Source: Hippasteria phrygiana
Lineage: Eukaryota > Echinodermata > Asteroidea > Valvatida > Goniasteridae
Reading direction: 5' to 3'
NCBI GenBank assembly: GCA_037893225.1
Contig: JAZGUH010000271.1
Coordinates: 1,674,001 to 1,738,000, forward strand
DNA: 64,000 bases
The position numbers were made by a program, and so were the translations under genes. Positions 9,260-21,129 of this stretch are shown here, one piece after another. Position 1 is the stretch's first letter; the number at the start of each line of letters is the position of its first letter. Under the pieces are notes generated by a model, which saw only the letters and a program-made list of their open reading frames with translations, was not told the DNA's origin and searched no databases.

Positions 9260-10190
9260 AAACCAAAGACAAGGATCAAGAAAAAAAGTTGGGAAGTATT
9301 TTTTTTGGCATTTCACGATGTGTTTGGGTGGAGGAAGTTTAACTGGACCCCTCTGATCTTTGTCACTCTGAAAAACACCCAACTACCACACCCATCCCCC
9401 CTCCACTGCATGTCATGGACTGTTCAGAAATAAAACCCTGGTTTTATTGATTTATGTCCTTTTTGTGCATGTAGGTTGGGACCAATTTGCAAGCTTACCT
9501 GACAAGATTGGTCGAGTCTGGAAATAGACCTCAACCATTTGTTGTTCTTCTTGGAGACCGTGCGCAACCATCACAATTCACAGACCTTCATCATTTTTGA
9601 AGGACGAGCCATTTCAACGGAATCCCTACTCAAAGCCGCAGAATTTTGCTTCAAAATGACATGTCTTGGATATGGAATACCCCAAGCAGTAATGTAGTAC
9701 CATTTGGGATTTTCTTCAAAAGGTAGTATATGGGATAAAGGATAGGAAAGGAAGGAGCTAGTGCAACATCACCTGCAGTAAAAAGTCTTAGAGCTTATTT
9801 GCATAACACAACAGCTAGCAGAGAATCTATTTCTGAAGACTGACTAGTACATTGGAACATAGAGAAAGTCTTTACTGGTTAACCTGATTTCTATTTCATT
9901 GGTAACCAATGAACTAATCACATATAGCAATTTACCGTCAGCTACATAGTACCTAGGCATCTGTTGTGCCGAATCTATACGAGGTGTTATAAGTGTTTGC
10001 TATTTTCACTTGTGGCTTTGTAAAACCATGCCACCCTCGATGATCCCTGCGTGTACCATTTTCCCCAGGATTCATCTCTCGAAAATATAATGGTCTGGGA
10101 TCACCTTGGGAGGCTGATTTCGCCTAGGCCACCTGTAGGCAGTCAAAATATTTGTATTCCAGTCCAATTTCTATATATGTATCTTTCCCT

Positions 10191-10318
10191 CATATGCTAC
10201 ACTGCTGTGGAAGGTATCACATGTGCAGTGTTTGTCAGTGAGCCACTTTAAAGAAGTTATACAAGAGGAATAGTCTACTGTTAAACCTGAATCAATCTCA
10301 CCCCTTAAGAAAAAAACA
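10191..10318 (+). repeat. Diverged A-tailed dispersed repeat, member 1 (copy 2)
   Basis: Second occurrence of 2771-2898; see that entry for the alignment with member 2. Confidence 0.4.
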
Positions 10319-11523
10319 AATTCACACAGTCAATGACGGTTTGGTCAGGTCGGTCATGTCATTCAGGTTGGTTTAGGTTGTTTGTTTTTAGGGGAGGGGA
10401 TATATTGTAAGTAGGTTTATTCCTACATAAAATTTTTAAGTGGCTAAAATCCTGACTGTGGCCAAGTTCGATCAAGGACCATTGGTCATGTTGGTTGACT
10501 TGTTAGTTCATGACGTACATGGCACATACTCTCTAATTTTACAGTGTAAATGTCTCAACTCGAACTACGGTCAAACGTCATCTATGGGCAACTCGCAGTC
10601 CTGGCTCCCTGTTGTACATTTGTTACACACGGCTATTGGTAACCAACGATGTGATCAACCTCGGTAGGCTGATCCTGAATAGTTGAGTAGACTAGACCAA
10701 CCATCGTCGACATGGGTTCGATCAGAGTAGTCGAATTACAGTTAACTAGATTTCTTGTGGTCGATTGTTTGGTTGTTTGTACGGGTTGAGTTGTTTGTAA
10801 GAATCTGGTAAGATGTATGGTATGTGTATATATTTAAGGTTAAACAGGGTGTTTATATGTATAACTTTTTTAACCCTTAAAATCAAATTCAGATTTGATA
10901 AAAATACAAATTAATACGTTTGTTGTAAGGTTTTTTTGTTTAACCTATAAAAAAAGTGAAAGTGAACTAAAAATGTCGGCTTCGATGTATTAGAGTACTT
11001 TAATTCATGTGGAAGCTTTGCCACGACTCATCATTTGTGTAAGGAATACTAGGAGTGAACAGACTGCATTGTCTATGAATAATTGTGTAACAATTAAACA
11101 TTTAACCAAATCTTTTGCAGTAATATTTAATAGTAAATAAAAGACCTGGTAGAACTTCAAAAGTATTTCTGTCTAAACAAATCCAAAGTATTTGAATCTA
11201 TAATGTTTACGTGAAATTTGATGTTTACAACATTTTTTGCTGTTTTCTCAAAAACACGAATTCATGTGTGATGAATTTTTAACTGTTTCCTTGATACATT
11301 TCTTGAAGGCATTGGGATTTGAAGCCCTCAATAAAAACGATATAGTTGCCATTTGTTGATGATTTTAACCTGCCATGTACATAGGCCTACATATATCTTA
11401 GTATGTTTATATTTGTTGATGTTTTAATACAAATTCTTAAAATGCTGATACTTGTTCCTGTTATTACACTATAAATTGTTAAGCTTAATTCCACCTTTTT
11501 TTAATATTGACCTTTTCTTTATT

Positions 11524-11666
11524 GTATGCTACACTGCTATGAGGGTATTAATCATATGCTCTGACTCTCACTGAGCCACGCTAATTGAACCATAACACTT
11601 ATCCTCGGAAACACTGACAAAAAGGTCTACTTTTAAAACATCGATCCCGAAGAAAAAAAAAAAAAA
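11524..11666 (+). repeat. Diverged A-tailed dispersed repeat, member 2 (copy 2)
   Basis: Second occurrence of 4104-4246, including a terminal A run of the same length. Confidence 0.4.
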
Positions 11667-12006
11667 TCCCTTTGTTTATTATTTTGTTTGATTAAAAGTA
11701 TTTACACATATTTATTTACACATTGCATTGCATTTGCATTTACGGGAGCGATAATTTCTCTAAAGATCGACCATTCTGATTTACCACAGTACGTGTTATT
11801 ATTTTCAAGTCTCCTACTTTTATTTGTATGCAACAGCTATTTATTGACTTAATACACGTACAACTTATCTTTTAATTAATATTCATGAGTTGTGTATATT
11901 ATGACAGGAAAATAGAATTTGAATTTACCATTCCAGGCATCTCCAGAACAGGATTTGAGTGCATTGAAGTGTACTTTATGTGGTGTATTACGATTTTGTT
12001 TTCGTT

Positions 12007-12298
12007 ATTAATTTTGACCACGGGAATGGGTTGAATTTTAAGTGACCGCGACCACGTAACGTGGTTAAATGGTTTGCCAATGGTGTTATTCCGAAGGGGT
12101 TAATCTGACCACGGGATTTGGGTTATATTTTAACCACAATTGTGGTCAAATTCTGACAACAATACGGGGTTGTTTTCGTTGACCACGTCATAGGGGGTCA
12201 TTTTGACCACGGATGTCGTCGGTGCATAGTTGACGGCGGGCACATGGTTAAAAATGACCACAACGTGGTTACTTTTTAACCACGTATTTTTAAGAGTG
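12007..12298. mobile_element. Left arm of the fold-back element abutting the satellite array (copy 2)
   Basis: Identical by eye to 4587-4878: outer end ATTAATTTTGACCA, many GACCAC/GTGGTC words, inner end TTTTAAGAGTG at 12288-12298. The array begins immediately afterwards. The matching right arm is not in the window, so the element's far end, if present, lies beyond 64,000. Confidence 0.7.
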
Positions 12299-12301
12299 CA
12301 C

Positions 12302-12540
12302 GCTTTCCAACAGTATCAAGACTGTGCGCAATTTCGTTCAACATCAGGTCGAAAAACGCAGTCATTTCGGGCCCAAGTTGTTGTGTTGGGGGTGTCGGCT
12401 AGTCCATTGTATAGCGTGTGCAGTAATGCGGGAATGGAGAAAAATCAGTTCGAAAAACGTACTCGCTTATCTCGACCATCGTTCGGCTGAACGTGGGTCT
12501 GAGGAGCTAAAGATTGGTCTGGATGTTGCTGAGGAGTCAC
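12302..12540 (+). repeat. First (edge) monomer of the array
   Basis: A 239-bp type A-like unit with private changes: TCATTTCGG at 12368, GGAATGGAG at 12436 and CTCGACCATC near 12475. It opens with GCTTTCCAAC and GACTGTGCG, an opening otherwise typical of types C and G. Edge units that escape homogenisation are expected to collect private changes. Confidence 0.8.
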
Positions 12541-15500
12541 TCTTTTCAACAGTATCAAGATTGTGCGCAATTCCGTTCAACATCAGGTCGAAAAACGCAG
12601 TCATTTGGGGCCCAAGTTGCGTGGTGGGGGTCTCGGCTAGTCCATTGTATAGGGTGTGCAGTTATGCGGGAATGCAGAAAAATCAGTTCGAAAAACTTAC
12701 TTGCTTATCTCGGCCATCGTTCGGCTGAACGTGGGTCTGAGGAGCTGAAGATTGGTCTGCATGTTGCTGAGGAGTCACTCTTTTCAACAGTATCAAGATT
12801 GTGCGCAATTTCGTTCAACATCAGGTCGAAAAACGCAGTCATTTGGGGCTCAAGTTGCGTGGTTGGGGTCTCGGCTAGTTCATTGTATAGCGTGTGCAGT
12901 TATGCGGGAATGCAGACAAATCAGTTCGAAAAACTTACTCGCTTATCTCGGCCATCGTTCGGCTGAACGTGGGTCTGTGGAGCTGAAGATTGGTCTGGAT
13001 GTTGCTAAGGAGTCACTCTTTTCAACAGTATCAAGATTGTGCGCAATTTCGTTCAACATGAGGTCGAAAAACGCAGTCATTTGGGGCTCAAGTTGCGTGG
13101 TTGGGGTCTCGGCTAGTTCATTGTATAGCGTGTGCAGTTATGCGGGAATGCAGACAAATCAGTTCGAAAAACTTACTCGCTTATCTCGGCCATCGTTCGG
13201 CTGAACGTGGGTCTGTGGAGCTGAAGATTGGTCTGGATGTTGCTAAGGAGTCACTCTTTTCAACAGTATCAAGATTGTGCGCAATTTCGTTCAACATCAG
13301 GTCGAAAAACGCAGTCATTTGGGGCCCAAGTTGTTGTGTTGGGGGTGTCGGCTAGTCCATTGTATAGCGTGTGCAGTAATGCGGGAATGCAGAAAAATCA
13401 GTTCGAAAAACGTACTCGCTTATCTCGGCCATCGTTCGGCTGAACGTGGGTCTGAGGAGCTAAAGATTGGTCTGGATGTTGCTGAGGAGTCACTCTTTTC
13501 AACAGTATCAAGATTGTGCGCAATTCCGTTCAACATCAGGTCGAAAAGCGCAGTCATTTGGGGCCCAAGTTGCATGGTGGGGGTCTCGGCTAGTCCATTG
13601 TATAGCGTGTGCAGTTATGCGGGAATGCAGACAAATCAGTTCGAAAAACGTACTCGCTTATCTCGGCCATCATTCGGCTCAACGTGGGTCTGAGGAGCTG
13701 AAGATTGGTCTGGATGTTGCTGAGGAGTTACGCTTTCCAACAGTATCAAGACTGTGCGCAATTTCGTTCAACATCAGGTCGAAAAACGCAGTCATTTGGG
13801 GCCCAAGTTGCGTGTTGGGGGTCTCGGCTGGTCCATTGTATAGCGTGTGCAGTAATTCGGGAATGCAGAAAAATCAGTTCGAAAAACTTACTCGCTTATC
13901 TCGGCCGTCGTTCGGCTGAACGTGGGTCTGAGGAGCTAAAGATTTGTCTGGATGTTGCTGAGGAGTCACTCTTTTCAACAGTATCAAGATTATGCGCAAT
14001 TCCGTTCAACATCAGGTCGAAAAACGCAGTCATTTGGGGCCCAAGTTGCGTGGTGGGGGTCTCGGCTAGTCGATTGTATAGCGTGTGCAGTTATGCGGGA
14101 ATGCAGAAAAATCAGTTCGAAAAACGTACTTGCTTATCTCGGCCACCGTTCGGCTGAACGTGGGTCTGAAGAGCTGAAGATTGGTTTGCATGTTGCTGAG
14201 GAGTCACTCTTTTCAACAGTATCAAGATTGTGCGCAATTTCGTTCAACATCAGGTCGAAAAACGCAGTCATTTGGGGCCCAAGTTGCGTGGTGGGGGTCT
14301 CGGCTAGTCCATTGTATAGGGTGTGCAGTTATGCGGGAATGCAGAAAAATCAGTTCGAAAAACTTACTTGCTTATCTCGGCCATCGTTCGGCTGAACGTG
14401 GGTCTGAGGAGCTGAAGATTGGTCTGCATGTTGCTGAGGAGTCACTCTTTTCAACAGTATCAAGATTGTGCGCAATTTCGTTCAACATCAGGTCGAAAAA
14501 CGCAGTCATTTGGGGCTCAAGTTGCGTCGTTGGGGTCTCGGCTAGTTCATTGTATAGCGTGTGCAGTTATGCGGGAATGCAGACAAATCAGTTCGAAAAA
14601 CTTACTCGCTTATCTCGGCCATCGTTCGGCTGAACGTGGGTCTGTGGAGCTGAAGATTGGTCTGGATGTTGCTAAGGAGTCACTCTTTTCAACAGTATCA
14701 AGATTGTGCGCAATTTCGTTCAACATCAGGTCGAAAAACGCAGTCATTTGGGGCTCAAGTTGCGTGGTTGGGGTCTCGGCTAGTTCATTGTATAGCGTGT
14801 GCAGTTATGCGGGAATGCAGACAAATCAGTTCGAAAAACTTACTCGCTTATCTCGGCCATCGTTCGGCTGAACGTGGGTCTGTGGAGCTGAAGATTGGTC
14901 TGGATGTTGCTAAGGAGTCACTCTTTTCAACAGTATCAAGATTGTGCGCAATTTCGTTCAACATCAGGTCGAAAAACGCAGTCATTTGGGGCCCAAGTTG
15001 CGTGTTGGGGGTCTCGGCTGGTCCATTGTATAGCGTGTGCAGTAATTCGGGAATGCAGAAAAATCAGTTCGAAAAACTTACTCGCTTATCTCGGCCGTCG
15101 TTCGGCTGAACGTGGGTCTGAGGAGCTAAAGATTTGTCTGGATGTTGCTGAGGAGTCACTCTTTTCAACAGTATCAAGATTATGCGCAATTCCGTTCAAC
15201 ATCAGGTCGAAAAACGCAGTCATTTGGGGCCCAAGTTGCGTGGTGGGGGTCTCGGCTAGTCGATTGTATAGCGTGTGCAGTTATGCGGGAATGCAGAAAA
15301 ATCAGTTCGAAAAACGTACTTGCTTATCTCGGCCACCGTTCGGCTGAACGTGGGTCTGAAGAGCTGAAGATTGGTTTGCATGTTGCTGAGGAGTCACTCT
15401 TTTCAACAGTATCAAGATTGTGCGCAATTTCGTTCAACATCAGGTCGAAAAACGCAGTCATTTGGGGCTCAAGTTGCGTGGTTGGGGTCTCGGCTAGTTC

Positions 15501-18500
15501 ATTGTATAGCGTGTGCAGTTATGCGGGAATGCAGACAAATCAGTTCGAAAAACTTACTCGCTTATCTCGGCCATCGTTCGGCTGAACGTGGGTCTGTGGA
15601 GCTGAAGATTGGTCTGGATGTTGCTAAGGAGTCACTCTTTTCAACAGTATCAAGATTGTGCGCAATTTCGTTCAACATCAGGTCGAAAAACGCAGTCATT
15701 TGGGGCTCAAGTTGCGTGGTTGGGGTCTCGGCTAGTTCATTGTATAGCGTGTGCAGTTATGCGGGAATGCAGACAAATCAGTTCGAAAAACTTACTCGCT
15801 TATCTCGGCCATCGTTCGGCTGAACGTGGGTCTGTGGAGCTGAAGATTGGTCTGGATGTTGCTAAGGAGTCACTCTTTTCAACAGTATCAAGATTGTGCG
15901 CAATTTCGTTCAACATCAGGTCGAAAAACGCAGTCATTTGGGGCCCAAGTTGTTGTGTTGGGGGTGTCGGCTAGTCCATTGTATAGCGTGTGCAGTAATG
16001 CGGGAATGCAGAAAAATCAGTTCGAAAAACGTACTCGCTTATCTCGGCCATCGTTCGGCTGAACGTGGTTCTGAGGAGCTAAAGATTGGTCTGGATGTTG
16101 CTGAGGAGTCACTCTTTTCAACAGTATCAAGATTGTGCGCAATTCCGTTCAACATCAGGTCGAAAAACGCAGTCATTTGGGGCCCAAGTTGCATGGTGGG
16201 GGTCTCGGCTAGTCCATTGTATAGCGTGTGCAGTTATGCGGGAATGCAGACAAATCAGTTCGAAAAACGTACTCGCTTATCTCGGCCATCATTCGGCTCA
16301 ACGTGGGTCTGAGGAGCTGAAGATTGGTCTGGATGTTGCTGAGGAGTTACGCTTTCCAACAGTATCAAGACTGTGCGCAATTTCGTTCAACATCAGGTCG
16401 AAAAACGCAGTCATTTGGGGCCCAAGTTGCGTGTTGGGGGTCTCGGCTGGTCCATTGTATAGCGTGTGCAGTAATTCGGGAATGCAGAAAAATCAGTTCG
16501 AAAAACTTACTCGCTTATCTCGGCCGTCGTTCGGCTGAACGTGGGTCTGAGGAGCTAAAGATTTGTCTGGATGTTGCTGAGGAGTCACTCTTTTCAACAG
16601 TATCAAGATTATGCGCAATTCCGTTCAACATCAGGTCGAAAAACGCAGTCATTTGGGGCCCAAGTTGCGTGGTGGGGGTCTCGGCTAGTCGATTGTATAG
16701 CGTGTGCAGTTATGCGGGAATGCAGAAAAATCAGTTCGAAAAACGTACTTGCTTATCTCGGCCACCGTTCGGCTGAACGTGGGTCTGAAGAGCTGAAGAT
16801 TGGTTTGCATGTTGCTGAGGAGTCACTCTTTTCAACAGTATCAAGATTGTGCGCAATTTCGTTCAACATCAGGTCGAAAAACGCAGTCATTTGGGGCCCA
16901 AGTTGCGTGTTGGGGGTCTCGGCTGGTCCATTGTATAGCGTGTGCAGTAATTCGGGAATGCAGAAAAATCAGTTTGAAAAACTTACTCGCTTATCTCGGC
17001 CGTCGTTCGGCTGAACGTGGGTCTGAGGAGCTAAAGATTTGTCTGGATGTTGCTGAGGAGTCACTCTTTTCAACAGTATCAAGATTATGCGCAATTCCGT
17101 TCAACATCAGGTCGAAAAACGCAGTCATTTGGGGCCCAGGTTGCGTGGTGGGGGTCTCGGCTAGTCCATTGTTATAGCGTGTGCAGTTATGCGGGAATGC
17201 AGAAAAATCAGTTCGAAAAACGTACTTGCTTATCTCGGCCACCGTTCGGCTGAACGTGGGTCTGAGGAGCTGAAGATTGGTTTGCATGTTGCTGAGGAGT
17301 CACTCTTTTCAACAGTATCAAGATTGTGCGCAATTTCGTTCAACATCAGGTCGAAACACGCAGTCATTTGGGGCTCAAGTTGCGTGGTGGGGGTCTCGGC
17401 TAGTTCATTGTATAGCGTGTGCAGTTATGCGGGAATGCAGAAAAATCAGTTCGAAAAACTTACTTGCTTATCTCGGCCATCGTTCGGCTGAACGTGGGTC
17501 TGAGGAGCTGGAGATTGGTCTGGATGTTGCTAAGGAGTCACTCTTTTCAACAGTATCAAGATTGTGCGCAATTTCGTTCAACATCAGGTCGAAAAACGCA
17601 GTCATTTGGGGCCCAAGTTGTTGTGTTGGTGGTCTCGGCTAGTCCATTGTATAGCGTGTGCAGTTATGCGGGAATGCAGAAAAATCAGTTCGAAAAACTT
17701 ACTCGCCTATCTCGGCCATCATTCGGCTGAACGTGGGTCTGATGAGCTGAAGATTGGTCTGGATGTAGCTGAGGAGTCACGCTTTCCAACAGTATCAAGA
17801 TTGTGCGCAATTTCGTTCAACATCAGGTCGAAAAGCGCACTCATTTGGGGCTCAAGTTGCGTGGTGGGTGTCTCGGCTAGTCCATTGTATAGCGTGTGCA
17901 GTTATGCGGGAATGCAGACAAATCAGTTCGAAAAACTTACTCGCTTATCTCGGCCATCGTTCGGCTGAACGTGGGTCTGTGGAGCTGAAGATTGGTCTGG
18001 ATGTTGCTAAGGAGTCACTCTTTTCAACAGTATCAAGATTGTGCGCAATTTCGTTCAACATCAGGTCGAAAAACGCAGTCATTTGGGGACCAAGTTGTTG
18101 TGTTGGGGGTGTCGGCTAGTCCATTGTATAGCGTGTGCAGTAATGCGGGAATGCAGAAAAATCAGTTCGAAAAACGTACTCGCTTATCTCGGCCATCGTT
18201 CGGCTGAACGTGGGTCTGAGGAGCTAAAGATTGGTCTGGATGTTGCTGAGGAGTCACTCTTTTCAACAGTATCAAGATTGTGCGCAATTCCGTTCAACAT
18301 CAGGTCGAAAAACGCAGTCATTTGGGGCCCAAGTTGGGTGGTGGGGGTCTCGGCTAGTCCATTGTATAGCGTGTGCAGTTATGCGGGAATGCAGACAAAT
18401 CAGTTCGAAAAACGTACTCGCTTATCTCGGCCATCATTCGGCTCAACGTGGGTCTGAGGAGCTGAAGATTGGTCTGGATGTTGCTGAGGAGTTACGCTTT

Positions 18501-19630
18501 CCAACAGTATCAAGACTGTGCGCAATTTCGTTCAACATCAGGTCGAAAAACGCAGTCATTTGGGGCCCAAGTTGCGTGTTGGGGGTCTCGGCTGGTCCAT
18601 TGTATAGCGTGTGCAGTAATTCGGGAATGCAGACAAATCAGTTCGAAAAACTTACTCGCTTATCTCGGCCGTCGTTCGGCTGAACGTGGGTCTGAGGAGC
18701 TGAAGATTTGTCTGGATGTTGCTGAGGAGTCACTCTTTTCAACAGTATCAAGATTATGCGCAATTCCGTTCAACATCAGGTCGAAAAACGCAGTCATTTT
18801 GGGCCCAAGTTGCGTGGTGGGGGTCTCGGCTAGTCCATTGTTATAGCGTGTGCAGTTATGCGGGAATGCAGAAAAATCAGTTCGAAAAACGTACTTGCTT
18901 ATCTCGGCCACCGTTCGGCTGAACGTGGGTCTGAGGAGCTGAAGATTGGTTTGCATGTTGCTGAGGAGTCACTCTTTTCAACAGTATCAAGATTGTGCGC
19001 AATTTCGTTCAACATCAGGTCGAAACACGCAGTCATTTGGGGCTCAAGTTGCGTGGTGGGGGTCTCGGCTAGTTCATTGTATAGCGTGTGCAGTTATGCG
19101 GGAATGCAGAAAAATCAGTTCGAAAAACTTACTCGCTTATCTCGGCCATCGTTCGGCTGAACGTGGGTCTGAGGAGCTGGAAATTGGTCTGGATGTTGCT
19201 AAGGAGTCACTCTTTTCAACAGTATCAAGATTGTGCGCAATTTCGTTCAACATCAGGTCGAAAAACGCAGTCATTTGGGGCCCAAGTTGTTGTGTTGGTG
19301 GTCTCGGCTAGTCCATTGTATAGCGTGTGCAGTTATGCGGGAATGCAGAAAAATCAGTTCGAAAAACTTACTCGCCTATCTCGGCCATCATTCGGCTGAA
19401 CGTGGGTCTGATGAGCTGAAGATTGGTCTGGATGTAGCTGAGGAGTCACGCTTTCCAACAGTATCAAGATTGTGCGCAATTTCGTTCAACATCAGGTCGA
19501 AAAGCGCACTCATTTGGGGCTCAAGTTGCGTGGTGGGTGTCTCGGCTAGTCCATTGTATAGCGTGTGCAGTTATGCGGGAATGCAGACAAATCAGTTCGA
19601 AAAACTTACTCGCTTATCTCGGCCATCATT
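12541..19630 (+). repeat. Proximal array block with its own monomer type (J) and 1,190/1,669/2,619-bp recurrences
   Basis: Type J units (GGGGCTCAAGTTGCGTGGTT centre, TCATTG, TGTGGAGCTGAAG, GCTAAGGAG) stand in direct succession around 12.8-13.2, 14.4-15.0 and 15.4-15.9 kb and fade further in. About 13.7-14.77 kb recurs at +1,190; about 13.1-14.28 kb at +2,619; about 16.87-17.95 kb at +1,669. The GTTATAG one-base insertion variant of type D first appears at about 17170. Confidence 0.75.
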
Positions 19631-21129
19631 CGGCTGAACGTGGGTCTAAGGAGCTGAAGATTAGTCTGGATGTTGCTGAGGAGTTACGCTTTCCAACAGT
19701 ATCAAGACTGTGCGAAATTTCGTTCAACATCAGGTCGAAAAACGCAGTCATTTGGGGCCCAAGTTGCGTGTTGGGGGTCTCGGCTGGTCCACTGTATAGC
19801 GTGTGCAGTAATGCGGGAATGCAGAAAAATCAGTTCGAAAAACTTACTCGCTTATCTCGGCCATCGTTCGGCTGAACGTGGGTCTGAGGAGCTCGAGATT
19901 GGTCTGGATGTTGCTAAGGAGTCACTCTTTTCAACAGTATCAAGATTGTGCGCAATTTCGTTCAACATCAGGTCGAAAAACGCAGTCATTTGGGGCCCAA
20001 GTTGTTGTGTTGGGGGTGTCGGCTAGTCCATTGTATAGCGTGTGCAGTAATGCGGGAATGCAGAAAAATCAGTTCGAAAAACGTACTCGCTTATCTCGGC
20101 CATCGTTCGGCTGAACGTGGGTCTGAGGAGCTAAAGATTGGTCTGGATGTTGCTGAGGAGTCACTCTTTTCAACAGTATCAAGATTGTGCGCAATTCCGT
20201 TCAACATCAGGTCGAAAAACGCAGTCATTTGGGGCCCAAGTTGCGTGGTGGGGGTCTCGGCTAGTCCATTGTATAGCGTGTGCAGTTATGCGGGAATGCA
20301 GACAAATCAGTTCGAAAAACGTACTCGCTTATCTCGGCCATCATTCGGCTCAACGTGGGTCTGAGGAGCTGAAGATTGGTCTGGATGTTGCTGAGGAGTT
20401 ACGCTTTCCAACAGTATCAAGACTGTGCGCAATTTCGTTCAACATCAGGTCGAAAAACGCAGTCATTTGGGGCCCAAGTTGCGTGTTGGGGGTCTCGGCT
20501 GGTCCATTGTATAGCGTGTGCAGTAATTCGGGAATGCAGAAAAATCAGTTCGAAAAACTTACTCGCTTATCTCGGCCGTCGTTCGGCTGAACGTGGGTCT
20601 GAGGAGCTAAAGATTTGTCTGGATGTTGCTGAGGAGTCACTCTTTTCAACAGTATCAAGATTATGCCCAATTCCGTTCAACATCAGGTCGAAAAACGCAG
20701 TCATTTGGGGCCCAAGTTGCGTGGTGGGGGTCTCGGCTAGTCCATTGTATAGCGTGTGCAGTTATGCGGGAATGCAGAAAAATCAGTTCGAAAAACGTAC
20801 TTGCTTATCTCGGCCACCGTTCGGCTGAACGTGGGTCTGAGGAGCTGGAGATTGGTCTGGATGTTGCTAAGGAGTCACTCTTTTCAACAGTATCAAGATT
20901 GTGCGCAATTTCGTTCAACATCAGGTCGAAAAACGCAGTCATTTGGGGCCCAAGTTGTTGTGTTGGTGGTCTCGGCTAGTCCATTGTATAGCGTGTGCAG
21001 TTATGCGGGAATGCAGAAAAATCAGTTCGAAAAACTTACTCGCCTATCTCGGCCATCATTCGGCTGAACGTGGGTCTGATGAGCTGAAGATTTGTCTGGA
21101 TGTAGCTGAGGAGTCACGCTTTCCAACAG

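Larger units (their letters stand above)
5626..9843 (+). pseudogene. Decayed SAM / C2H2-like gene spanning the copy junction, with exon 1
   Basis: Exon 1 is 5626-5680: ATG, then METLLAVWGF and DYIEKCK, ending one base into a codon before donor GTAGG. The next acceptor-flanked block (8043-8191) starts with two bases that complete the codon, giving KCK-E-NDIDED, the expected helix join of a SAM domain (W, DYIE, ENDID, IGARIKF). Later blocks are 8241-8344 (C2H2-like), 8440-8616 (acidic), 8792-8916 and 9475-9840, stop 9841-9843; 8916/9475 joins in phase (DQRP, VGTNLQ). Frame changes in blocks 2, 4 and 5 and an internal TAG (9695-9697) make it non-functional as read. The phase match means one transcription unit crosses 7420/7421, so the tandem repeat is roughly gene-sized. 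SAMD3-like identity rests on remembered motifs. Splice sites around the finger block cannot be assigned; it might be a separate fragment. Confidence 0.55.
9844..12006. other. AT-rich intergenic stretch without a supported gene (copy 2)
   Basis: Twin of 2424-4586, including the A-tailed repeats at 10191-10318 and 11524-11666. No coding evidence seen. Confidence 0.6.
7421..12368. repeat. Tandem 7,420-bp unit, copy 2 (runs into satellite array)
   Basis: Second copy of the unit. It matches 1-4947 base for base by eye, then enters the long satellite array instead of leaving the fold-back element after one monomer. The counterpart of 5120-7420 (right arm, promoter-like stretch, exon 1) is not seen here; if it exists it lies beyond 64,000. 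All internal features recur at +7420: inverted-repeat element, decayed exons, fold-back intron segment, GA microsatellite and A-tailed repeats. Confidence 0.9.

Noticed and set aside
1..12368. LTR retrotransposon with 7.4-kb direct repeats as LTRs
   Set aside because: The copies are adjacent with no internal region between them, no primer-binding site or polypurine tract was seen, and no gag/pol motifs are present.
16991..17287. Opposite-strand 98-residue open frame recurring at 18660, 22234, 26524, 32480, 37724 and 40583
   Set aside because: It exists only where the one-base GTTATAG variant shifts the frame of type D units; it is a by-product of that insertion and recurs because the unit is copied.
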